Assembly: GCA_015499985.1 (NCBI GenBank)
Contig: JAAAUF010000800.1
Span: 1-19,360 of the forward strand
Source: Haplosporangium gracile
Lineage: Eukaryota; Mortierellomycota; Mortierellomycetes; Mortierellales; Mortierellaceae
DNA length: 19,360 nucleotides
Reading direction: 5' to 3'
Part shown: piece by piece, positions 10,773-19,360 of the stretch
Numbering within the stretch: position 1 is the stretch's first letter
Layout: the number at the start of each line of letters is the position of its first letter
Notes under the pieces: model-generated
What the model was told of the DNA's origin: nothing
The model's input: the letters and a program-made list of their open reading frames with translations, nothing else
Databases searched by the model: none
Translations under genes and position numbers: made by a program

Positions 10773-10926
10773 TATACACTCTTATCACGTATTTGAGTTC
10801 TCTTAAGAGGTAGTGTATATGTGTGTCGTGTGATAAGAGGTCTTCGATGCTTGCTCTTCGCCACTATCTGCTTCTTGAAGTCGGAGAAAGTACTGCACGG
10901 ATTGATGGCGCCCAAGACCGTGCAGT
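10773..10926. repeat. Cluster of perfect short inverted repeats (possible structured RNA or element remnant)
   Basis: Three perfect inverted repeats lie within about 155 bp: TATACACT 10773-10780 with AGTGTATA 10812-10819; CTCTTATCAC 10779-10788 with GTGATAAGAG 10830-10839; ACTGCACGG 10892-10900 with CCGTGCAGT 10918-10926 (17-nt loop). The first two overlap, so they would be alternative rather than simultaneous stems. There is no coding potential here. I cannot identify a known ncRNA or MITE. Confidence 0.4.
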
Positions 10927-11222
10927 GCTAGCTGTGCCTATCATATTTTAACTCAACCTGTCGCCTCATACCCAAGGAAGTCATAGTATGAGAGGCTAAA
11001 GCAATGGATCTGTATATCGCATCGGTAGTGAAGAAATGGTAAATATAAGTGCGTTGGTGTTCGTGGATGTGGTACGAGCATAGTACTCTTCTTTGTGGTG
11101 GGCGAGCCTAGCGTTTTGGACACATGTTCATGCCAAGCAAAATTGCTAGAGAAACGCTCAGATTCAAGTTGACAAAGCATCATTTATCCAAATTTGTACA
11201 TATGCATTATCTACTTTGTTGC

Positions 11223-11256
11223 CACCACACACCACACACCACACACCACACACCAC
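11223..11256. repeat. Period-7 CA-rich tandem repeat
   Basis: Four to five units of ACCACAC on the plus strand. A complementary GTGTGTGG-type tract lies about 260 bp downstream (11513-11540). Confidence 0.8.
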
Positions 11257-11601
11257 CCGCCATCCACCCAACACCCAACCGTATTGGCATTGACAATGAC
11301 CTATGTCCTTATTCCTCTAAGCATGTCTCTCACTTTATTCCTGAATTGTGATAAGTCGTTTTCGCCTCTACTTTTTCAATTTGCTGTATTCCTCGCTTTA
11401 TATATATCCTGGTGCCGCTATTGGTAATTCGTGTAGAGGGTGAGAGGAGTGAATGCGAAGAAAGAAGAAAGAAAGAAGAGCGTCTACCCGCATTCCTTGA
11501 CTCTGCTTGATTGTTGTGTGTGGTTTGTGTGTGGTTTGTGTGTATGTCGTGTGTATGGGGAATAGTTGATAATTATCTCGCGAGGGGATACTAAACTGAT
11601 C

Positions 11602-11740
11602 TGTGACCAGTGGGCGAGTGAGAGAGTGGCATTTTGCTGCTAATTGTGATTGTTCCTGAATTTGTGACTTGATGTTTCTTTGTCAGCGAAGATCACTAAA
11701 AGAGGCGAGACCTGGTCACATAGGATCCAGATAGGATCCA
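11602..11740. repeat. 9-bp inverted repeat plus tandem 11-bp direct repeat
   Basis: TGTGACCAG at 11602-11610 is perfectly inverted as CTGGTCACA at 11712-11720. Directly after it, ATAGGATCCA occurs twice, at 11720-11729 and 11731-11740. No ORF links them. This could be chance or a small element remnant. Confidence 0.4.
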
Positions 11741-12949
11741 TATTACATGCTTAACATGTGTGAGGGAATCAAAAATCACACATTGTCATATACAGGCAAT
11801 GAAGATAATGAGAGCCCTTCTGTTTCTTTCCCTTCTCCCTTTTCTCTCTTTGTCTGTTTGCTTGCTTCATACCATCGATCGAGAGTCAGAAAAGTATAGG
11901 CTAACAGTCCCTTGTTGAAGCAGAAAATGAGCAATGATACTGAAGTTATCAATTTTGTCATTCGAATTTGGGATGCACAGCGTTTAAGAAGTATGTGCTC
12001 TTCCATTTTCGGACCTTTTTGTGGCTCGTTGGTTGTTGTATGCTGCTGCACATGTGAAGTTGGCCGAACGGACAGACGGGCGGACGGGCTTTGCTCGTTT
12101 TTTTTCTTTTGTTGTCAAGACACATACTTCGGGCCTGTTTAGATATATGTACGCTGACTGATCAGCTTTCACACGAAACCTGATCCCCTCGTTCTCCCAG
12201 TACAAACATGGACCGAACGCAACAGCACATATATAAGAGAGTACTCGCCCTTTGTTCACATTCCTTCTTCAATCGCACCTATCCCCTCCTTTCTTTTGAC
12301 ATACTACTTCTTGCTGCCCTCTACCTTCTGCATCACCAAGCACGCTAATTAGCTCAAAGAGCATACACTCACAAGACATTCTCACACATATAAGGTACAT
12401 TAAGAAGACGAAATATTTTTTTTTGTGTCGCCATCTACTTTGAACTGAATGGCACCTAAAGGAATGGCGGAGTAGCGGTGAGAGCGCAAGACAAAAGAAG
12501 ATGGCAACCGAGCTCAACAAAAATTGAATTGTCGGCCAAGAGTTGCTTTAGGGATGAGTGTTGTTGTGCAAGAATGGAGAGGGGAGGGGGGGGGGATGGA
12601 TGAGGGAGAGGGAGATGGGTGTGTTTGTCCATGACAAAGAATTGATTCGTCCCTGTGTTTGGGTATTGTTTGTCTCTTGGGTGCCTCGTTGTCCTCCTTG
12701 TTTGTGGCCCGTGGTCTGTGTGCGTCCTGTCTCTCCTCGAGCGAGTACATACTCAGATTGTGTACTTTTGGGGCGGGTCAATCACCCCAAAAAAAAAATA
12801 GTTTGCGTGCCAGACCCATGCAAAAAAAAAATTGTGGTTCGCGCTTACTACTACCATTTCCTTCTCGAGTGACCTTCTTTGTGATTGACACCTGCCAGAA
12901 CAACAAGAGGACTTTCATAGCCATCATCGATCGCCAACTAACTGACACC

Positions 12950-13185
12950 TCCATGTTCGTCTTTCTTTATCTTCTTCTGCTTTGCCCCTCTTTCTCTTTC
13001 TCTTCTCTCTTCTCTCTTCTCTCTTCTTCATCCGTATTAATCTCTCTCACACACACTCACTCTTCTTCTCTCCTCCCGTTCACCCTTCGTCTTTAACTTT
13101 ACTTTTCCCTTCTTCCACTTCTCGACAACCCTCACTTCACTCTTTCACTCCATCGCCTCCTCCTTCACAACAGAACTCATCAGTT
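12950..13185 (+). promoter_or_regulatory. Pyrimidine-rich leader of the acyltransferase gene
   Basis: The coding strand is almost entirely C/T, including a period-7 TTCTCTC repeat at about 12998-13027, then CACACTCACTC and CTTCAC motifs up to the ATG at 13186. It has the same composition and position as the leaders of the other genes, so I read it as 5' UTR and core promoter. Confidence 0.6.
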
Positions 13186-15176
13186 ATGCCTATAGGTAAA
13201 TAACCAACTAACAGCTTTCATTCCTACTTCCTCTCTCATTCAACAACCTCAGCCTAACATCTTCTTCGTCATCTCAACTCAACCCTGCATGCAACCACTC
13301 TCTTTTACCAACCACTCAACAACAACAACAACTGACACATTCTTTCTTTCTTTGCAACCAAAATCAACTACAGTAACATATCTCCAGGCGGCGATCGGCA
13401 TCCCGCTCTTCTACTTCCTCGTCCTCCCAAAGATCCTGGCCGTCCTCCCCAAAAAGGCCCAGTTTCTCGCAAAATGCATTATCGTTCTCCTCGCCACCCT
13501 GATCATGTCCGTCGCAGGCTGCTTCATCTCCATCGCCTGTGCGCTCGTCAACAAGCGCCACATAATCAACTTTGTCGTCTCAAGATTCTTTGGCATCCTC
13601 GCCGCCGGACCGTGCGGTGTCACCTACAAGATCGTGGGCGAGGAGAACCTTGAGCACTACCCTGCTATTGTTGTCTGCAACCACCAATCTTCCATGGACA
13701 TGATGGTCCTCGGACGTGTTTTCCCCAAGCACTGCGTCGTCATGGCTAAGAAGGAGCTCCTTTACTTTCCCTTCCTCGGTGTCTTTAGTAAGTTGTTCGT
13801 AGTTTTGTTATGCATTGCAATTGAACCTTGGGATACACACACAGTACCTCGCGTGACAATGATGATGGTGGCGATGATTTCGTTTGTTGGGAGGATCCAG
13901 AAAAATTACAAGACAAGGAAAAAAAATAATAGACGGAGGCACGATTGTTGCACAGGACTTGTATGCTTTTTCAGGAAGAATGTATTGCCATGGGATCACC
14001 CAATACCTCCGCCAGTATGAAACAAAAGAAAATCAAAGCGCAGGCAGTCGGTTACCCTATTACTCGAAGAGTAGGAGAACAGTAACAAGTTCAGGCGATA
14101 CGGTCAATGCAGAGCAAGAGCCAGGAATATTGCAACACTTTACATTACAGGAGAATCATCACCTGCCTAGTCCTTTGCCAGTAAACGACTACAGGAAGAA
14201 AAAGGATCAACGGCAATAGCATGTGAACGACAGCGACTGAATTCCGTCGGGGCCACCAAGGTCCGACCACCAGAGACAACCCAACCCAACCTAACCCTAG
14301 CTGTGGGTCAGGAATTGTCACTGTTAATTGTCAATAACAACGACAACATGTTTTTCGCAGGAGGCCGACACCAACTACTGAAAATCGACAATCGTACCTC
14401 CTCCTCATCATTCAACCCGCTCCATGACCGAACTGGAGATCAAAGATATATTTCAAGTTCTCGTATTGACCAATCCATATTTCTCACGTTCTACCTTTTC
14501 GTGTTTATAGTGAAGCTGAGTAATGCCATCTTCATTGATCGCAAGAACCACAAGAAGGCTATCGAGTCCACCATCCAGGCTGTCGCAGACATGAAGAAGC
14601 ACAATGTATGTATATCAACGTCCCTGCCAGCATAAACAACAGCATCACGAAAAAAAAACTCCCCTACTTTGATATCTGACCTTTGCACCCTGTATCTCCG
14701 GGACGGTACCTTTATATTGTTCTACCCTTTAGTCTGGAATCTGGATCTTCCCTGAGGGAACTCGCTCCCGTCTTGACAAGGCCGACCTTCTCCCCTTCAA
14801 GAAGGGTGCCTTCCACCTCGCCATCCAAGCACAATTGCCCATCCTCCCCATCATCTCCGAGGGCTACTCTCACATCTACGACTCGTCCAAGCGCTCATTC
14901 CCTGGTGGAGAGCTCGAGATCCGTGTCCTGGACCCCATTCCCACCACAGGATTGACTACTGATGATGTTAACGATCTCATGGACAAGACCCGCAACTTAA
15001 TGCTGAAGCACCTTAAGGAGATGGACCGCCAATTGACATCTTCACCAGTAACGAGTCCAGCAGCTGTCAAGGCAGCAGATAAAAAGCTCATTGATGCTGC
15101 TATCTCCGACAAGGTGACGACAACCGCTACACAGGATGAGGCTGCCGTCAAGAAGAGGAGAACACTCAAGGATTAG
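13186..15176 (+). CDS. SLC1: 1-acyl-sn-glycerol-3-phosphate acyltransferase (LPAAT; 4 exons, 320 aa)
   Basis: Exons are 13186-13195, 13374-13787, 14511-14605 and 14733-15176, all in phase. The enzyme transfers an acyl group from acyl-CoA to lysophosphatidic acid, making phosphatidic acid for phospholipids and triacylglycerol at the ER (EC 2.3.1.51, PlsC family). Two hydrophobic segments lie at about 9-28 and 36-62. Catalytic NHQSSMD is at 106-112 and substrate-binding FPEGTR at 179-184; FPKHCVVMAKKELLYFPF lies between them. As I recall the M. alpina LPAAT, the order and most of the core are near-identical, and its MSIG N-terminus parallels MPI here, supporting the 10-nt first exon (ATGCCTATAG). 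The C-terminus after about residue 285 is polar and variable. It is convergent with the acyl-CoA oxidase gene. The core is secure; only exon 1 is inferred. Confidence 0.95.
13788..14510 (+). other. Long (723 nt) intron 2 of the LPAAT gene
   Basis: Donor A|GTAAGTTG after GVF, acceptor TTTATAG|TGAAGCTGAG; splicing rebuilds Met and gives MKLSNAIFIDRKNH, the expected family sequence. The exon frame stays open for over 230 nt into the intron (to 14020), and another frame runs 13884-14219, but neither shows conserved acyltransferase sequence. Retention would remove the FPEGTR half of the enzyme. The other LPAAT introns are 178 nt (13196-13373) and 127 nt (14606-14732). Confidence 0.9.
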
Positions 15177-15369
15177 ACAAGTGGAGACTCGTGAACAAGG
15201 AGCAGGAGAGATCAACAAAATAGACCTGGTGTCCCGCTTTTTCTCTCTCTCTCTTTGCGCTCTTTCATCCATACTCATTTTTATCACACGACTGCATCGG
15301 GACATCTTCATCTTTCCCTTTGACATTCACCATCACACACTACGCACCCTACTCAGCATAATATTCAAT

Positions 15370-15375
15370 AATAAA
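15370..15375 (+). terminator. AATAAA polyadenylation signal of the LPAAT gene
   Basis: AATAAA about 195 nt after the LPAAT stop codon, immediately followed by an A run. A plausible distance for a fungal 3' UTR; the cleavage site is not determinable from sequence. Confidence 0.5.
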
Positions 15376-15593
15376 AAAAAAAAGCAATCACCAATCAAGT
15401 AGATCCCAGAGGGTGGTTTATCAACACTTCTTTCACGATCCACTCTAACTTGGCTCAGACTTTGGCCCTGATCCCCCTGGCTACTGGCCATCTGCACGAT
15501 TATGAGAGCCACGGGACATGTGTGATTGGGGGAGTTGGATTTTTTTTTGTGTTGGCTCTGTTGCCACGATCAGATTCACACATGCTTTTCGAT

Positions 15594-15604
15594 TTTATTT
15601 TATT
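15594..15604 (-). terminator. Overlapping AATAAA polyadenylation signals of the acyl-CoA oxidase gene
   Basis: The plus-strand TTTATTTTATT gives two overlapping AATAAA hexamers on the minus strand, about 265 nt past the oxidase stop. The two convergent transcripts would then end about 220 bp apart if these signals are used. Confidence 0.45.
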
Positions 15605-15867
15605 TTTTTGAGTTGCCGCACTTGTTCTTCTGTGCAATTGATAGAAGAAGAAAAAAAAGTCAGCCCACACTTCCAAACAAAACTTCACGGTGAAATAAAT
15701 GCCGAAAAAGAAACATGGGCACTATTTGTTGCAAGTTGCAATCCATATATTGATACAGAAGATATGCTATGTTTTCATTGCAAAGAAAATTGTATTGCGC
15801 TTATGAACCACATTCGAAAAGTTGCTTTAAAAAAAAGAAACAACGATGGGAAAAAAAATATGACTAT

Positions 15868-18808
15868 TTACAGCTTGGAAGCGCCGTAGGCGTTATGGGC
15901 AGTGAAGCCCTTGGAGTCGAGCTGGTCGTGGGCCATCAACTCGCCCTGGTTATCAATCTCGTTGTAAATCTCCCATCCGCCAGAACCACCAGCAATGGGG
16001 GCAAAGATCAAACGCTCGTCAACTCCCAAGATATCGGACATTGCCAACGAGTTCTCGCCAACAACGGCAACAACATCACGGACGTGCTGGGGCACCTTGA
16101 GTGCTGTCTGCTGCGAGACCAAACCGCGGGTAATGTACCAGGCCAAGTACTGGTCGACCATCGACAATCCCCAAAGACGCAACAATGTCTCCAAGATTGC
16201 CCTATTCATATGGATTGAAAATTGAAAAGATAACTGCAATTAGTGTCGAAGAAACAAATTGGACGCCATTTTTGATACGCGAACTGAAATCAGAACAGGA
16301 AACTTACTTGGCACCGCCAGTGACGGAAGCGACGGCCTTGAGGGTCTGCTCGAAGCAGATGCGCTCACCGTAGGCCTTGGCAGCAGCCTGGATGGTGTCA
16401 GACTCCTCGCTCATCCAGACCTCGAACAAGGGTTTGCCGCCACCAATCTTGGTCTGCATAGCAGTAGCGAGCTATATAATTCAGCAAATGATTGTAACAG
16501 AAGAGTTAGCGAACTGCGATCAACTTTATACGACAATGAATACACAGAATCATCATTTTGTTTGCTTGCTTTTTCTTGTCCTTGTTACATACCTCCTTGA
16601 AGAGACCGGCCTCGCGGAGCTGGAAGAGCTTGTAGAGGGAATCCAAGGAAGTAATGTCCCAGGATGCAGCATCCTTGGGGTTGGCGACATGGTTAAAGTT
16701 CAACTGACCCTTCTGGACCAAGGTAACCAACTCCTTGGCAACCTTCTGCATCAAGACACTGTTATCTCCCTCAGCGGTCATACCGGCGTGAGAGAAGGCA
16801 ATGAACTGGCCGAAGCGGTTGACAGAGAGGTAGCCCTGACCACCGCAACGCTCGCGGCAGGTGGTGGCAACACGCTCGTTGTTCCAGGTAACCAAAGGCT
16901 TGATGACGCAGCAAAGACGGACAACCTCATCGGCATCTGAGGGGTTCTGTTTCAACGAAGCGGCAGCCCAACGCTCCTTGCAGTAGTTCAATCCAATGTT
17001 CAAGCAGACAGTCGAGGCGAACAAGGGCAACAAAGCCCTCTGCTGAAGCTGGTAAACCATAATGGGGGTGTCACTAGGAACAAGATAGCAGATGATAACC
17101 AGTCAGTCCTTGAACAATAGAGCAACAGAGGGTAATCTGCATTGGTGATTCTTGAGACAAGTCGAAATGGTTTCTTACCTCTTGCCCTTGGGTCCGACGC
17201 AGAGACGGCTGTTGGCGTAACGGAAGGCAATGGCCAAGCAGACCTTGGAACCACCCTGGCAAAGAGAAGCAATTGCCAAACGTCCCGACAACAACTGATC
17301 AGCGACCTTGAAGAAGCGACTATAATGTAATGCAAGCGCGAAAGATAGTAGTGTCAATACTTGGGAACTTTGGGCATTGCAAGACGACATTGTTATAAAA
17401 AGATCCAGTGCTTTTTTCTTTTCGCCGCGTCTTGCTCTCACTTACCCACGGCGGTTGTTGATGGAGGAAGAGAATTTTCCGTCCTTGGAGATGTCCGAGT
17501 ACTTGTTGAGGATGTTCTCGGCAGGGACGCGGACCTTCTCAAAGAAGAGCTTGCCGTTGTCGACACCGTTGCAGCCAAACTTGACTCCCATATCCTCGAT
17601 GCGGACGCCCTTAGAGGGGATCATGTCCTCCTCACGGATGCGGACCAAGATGGCGTGGATACCCTCGTCCTTGCCTCCGACAAAGGTCTGGGCGAAAACA
17701 ATGCACCACTTGGCGTGAACAGCCGACTACAATGAGTATGAATAGGGGGATGGGTTTTTAGGGTCAAAATGTCATTGACAGGAGCGGGAATGGATTGGTA
17801 TGAAATCTTAAAATCCAATCCAGACTCTCACATGTCCACAAGATTTGAGTACAAATAATCAAGGGAGGGACAGACATGCGGGGTCATGAATAGAGCAGTT
17901 ACACTTACGTTGGTGATCCAGTACTTCTGGGCCTTGACAGTAGGGGTGTGGACCTCCCACTCGTGAGTCTCAGGGATCTATTCGCCACATCATACAGGGC
18001 ACGGGAAAAGAGAGAAAATGGTCCGGGGCAAAGAAGATCGAGAGAAAAAGAAAAGGGTTACATAACCATATGGTTAACAAACGAATCCTTGTTATTTCAC
18101 GCCTTCTGTCATCATCGCTCAAATAAAATAACAAAAGTGTGGAGTAGAAGAGAAGAGAAAGGGAAACCTTACATAGTGGGCGGTGGTCTCCATCTCGATG
18201 GCGTTGTTACCATAGCCCAACTCGGTCAGACCGAAGCATCCAATGGACGACATGTCGTCAATCTTGGGTAACAGGTTGCGGTGCCTCTCAGTTCCCAGCT
18301 TGATGACGGTGCCTCCGAACAAATTCCACTGGACAGTCATCTGGTTGATTGAGAATTGTTATTGATGTCCATTGCGTCCAATAAAGGAGAGGAGAGTGAA
18401 GGGACGGGGGAGAGAAAGAGACGAGAGGCATTGCATGAGTAAAAAATAATGCTTCAAATGCATCAATACACACTTGCATTAGAAGAACACTTCCGTGTAC
18501 AATAATAGTTAAAAGATTACCTTAGTACCCATGCTGCCATCGATCATGCCGGCCATCTCGTGGGCAGAGAAGACACGGAGGGGGTTCTTCTCAAAGTCCA
18601 TGACGGAGATGTAACCCTCGTGGGCGAGACGACGAAGACGCTGGAGGGCGAGCTCGCGCTTAGCCTCGAGGGAGATGTCGTAGCGGGGGATGTAGATGGG
18701 ATCCTTGGCCATAAAGTCGAGCATCTGGCGACGGTGCTCGTGGTTGTCGTTGGCGAGGATGCGAGCGACCTTGCCGACATCGGCAGCAGAGAAGTTGAGT
18801 CCGGTCAT
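15868..18808 (-). CDS. ACOX: Peroxisomal acyl-CoA oxidase (8 exons, 641 aa, PTS1 SKL)
   Basis: Exons are 18808-18521, 18340-18173, 17977-17909, 17726-17446, 17319-17179, 17073-16593, 16471-16308 and 16201-15868; introns are 105-195 nt and all phases join. The FAD enzyme oxidises acyl-CoA to trans-2-enoyl-CoA, making H2O2: the first step of peroxisomal beta-oxidation (EC 1.3.3.6). Visible features: an alpha-helical N-domain ending near 100; flavin-domain motif [12 protein letters not shown] at 131-142; FGCNGVDNG at 225-233; [10 protein letters not shown] at 388-397, whose Glu390 matches the family's catalytic base; EGDNSVLMQ at 417-425; a C-terminal oxidase domain; and terminal SKL (639-641), a canonical type-1 peroxisomal signal. 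Length is near the usual 650-700. The ATG at 18808 is chosen because no in-frame family sequence lies upstream. An acceptor-like CACTCACAG just before it leaves an upstream exon possible. Chain-length preference cannot be read from sequence. Confidence 0.95.
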
Positions 18809-18927
18809 ATCTGTGAGTGTGTGTAAATGTGAGGAGGAAAAGAAGGAAGACAAAGGGACACTACAAACAAGCTAAATGAGAAGGAAGGGAAGGGGAGGTG
18901 AGAGGGTTGTTTGAATGGAGGAATGAG

Positions 18928-18984
18928 GAATGAATGAATGAATGAATGAAAAGAGAAAAGAAGAAAAGAAGAAAAGAAGAAAAG
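18928..18984. repeat. (TGAA)n and (AAGAAAAG)n microsatellites
   Basis: About five to six TGAA/GAAT units at 18928-18950, followed by an A/G repeat of period 8 at about 18955-18984, both in the presumed leader of the oxidase gene. Confidence 0.85.
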
Positions 18985-19316
18985 AGAAAGACAAAAGAGA
19001 GAAAGAACGGGAGATATTTCAAGGGGCCAAGAAACAAAGAAAGGTCGTGAACGAATCTCTCACGCATAATTGCTGTTGCCTACATGATCTTTCATCGAAT
19101 CTTTTGTTTGTTTGCGTGTCAGAACCATACAACTGCACCCATTCAAGACCTGCACGAATATCCGACTGTGAGAACGTACTTCATCTCTTTCTCTCATGCT
19201 CCCCTCCACTGAAGAACAGCCCCCTGTCAACGAACAAACCAAGGACCTCACTTTCTCTCGCATACTCACTTACACATGCACTCATTCACCCCTTCTTCGT
19301 CTCTTTCTCTGTCTCT

Positions 19317-19318
<2 letters not shown>

Positions 19319-19360
<42 letters not shown>
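19319..19360. repeat. (CT)n microsatellite at window end
   Basis: An uninterrupted TC/CT dinucleotide run of 42 nt that reaches the last base, so its true length is unknown. Confidence 0.95.

Larger units (their letters stand above)
10927..12949. other. Intergenic DNA, no gene supported
   Basis: Short frames only. Contents include the CA-rich tract at 11223-11256, TG-rich repeats at 11513-11560, an inverted repeat with an 11-bp tandem repeat at 11602-11740, a TATATAA-like element near 12229-12236 and a G-run near 12582-12594. No RNA-gene signature was recognised. Part of it may be the distal promoter of the acyltransferase gene. Confidence 0.5.
15177..15867. other. Convergent intergenic gap between LPAAT and acyl-CoA oxidase
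   Basis: This stretch holds the 3' UTRs of both genes. It is C/T-rich just after the LPAAT stop and then A/T-rich, with A7-A11 runs. Polyadenylation-like AATAAA motifs are present on both strands. The small frame at 15518-15889 has no recognisable domain and overlaps the 3' end of the oxidase, so it is not annotated. Confidence 0.6.
18809..19360 (-). promoter_or_regulatory. Leader/promoter of the acyl-CoA oxidase gene, ending in simple repeats
   Basis: From 18809 to about 19010 the oxidase coding strand is pyrimidine-rich, matching the other leaders. Within it lie a (TGAA)n tract and an AAGAAAAG period-8 tract (as read on plus). Beyond 19050 the plus strand becomes C/T-rich and ends in a (CT)n run. 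No further gene is seen before the window edge. Confidence 0.5.

Noticed and set aside
12558..13096. Plus-strand frames of 104 and 145 codons upstream of LPAAT
   Set aside because: The frames overlap each other, are partly in the CT-rich leader and have no recognisable motif. Their Ser/Leu/Phe bias follows base composition.
13884..14219. 111-codon plus-strand frame
   Set aside because: It lies wholly inside the LPAAT intron, with no recognisable family features. Splicing over it restores the conserved acyltransferase sequence.
14284..14302. Telomere-like CCTAACCCTA motif
   Set aside because: A single imperfect unit inside an intron, with no tandem array.
18560..18826. 88-codon plus-strand frame
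   Set aside because: It is antisense to exon 1 of the acyl-CoA oxidase, which is clearly the coding strand.

Overview
The window is a piece of a filamentous fungal nuclear genome, most likely from the Mortierellaceae (Mortierellomycota). Coding exons are interrupted by GT-AG introns, usually about 105-195 nt long, and coding strands have pyrimidine-rich leaders just upstream of the start codons. The spliced lysophosphatidic acid acyltransferase closely resembles, as far as I remember it, the Mortierella alpina enzyme. No bacterial operon, CRISPR array, tRNA, rRNA or recognisable transposase was found.

Four protein genes are supported, as two convergent pairs. (1) 863-2555, +: two exons encoding an unrecognised 526-residue single-pass membrane protein, with a Cys-rich N-terminal ectodomain and a Pro/Ala/Ser-rich tail. 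(2) 3016-7484, -: seven exons encoding a complete 352-residue heterotrimeric G-protein alpha subunit. Its start codon appears to be alone on a coding exon, so the N-myristoylation signal forms only after a 1.07-kb intron is removed; a second intron is 1.87 kb. (3) 13186-15176, +: four exons encoding a 320-residue 1-acyl-sn-glycerol-3-phosphate acyltransferase, with a 10-nt first coding exon. (4) 15868-18808, -: eight exons encoding a 641-residue peroxisomal acyl-CoA oxidase ending in the import signal SKL.

Between the divergent G-alpha and acyltransferase genes lie about 5.7 kb. The two ends are pyrimidine-rich leaders; the middle (about 8.25-12.9 kb) has no gene I can support, only small inverted repeats, a CA/TG-rich tract and scattered promoter-like motifs. 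The 460-bp gap between genes 1 and 2 carries an A19 tract followed 34 bp later by a T19 tract. The 691-bp gap between genes 3 and 4 carries polyadenylation-like signals on both strands.

Functionally, the right half pairs glycerolipid synthesis (phosphatidic acid formation at the ER) with fatty-acid breakdown (the first step of peroxisomal beta-oxidation). The left half pairs a plasma-membrane signalling subunit with a possible surface protein. Nothing in the sequence shows that the neighbours work together. The window begins in a T run and ends inside a (CT)n microsatellite, so both edges may be assembly breaks.
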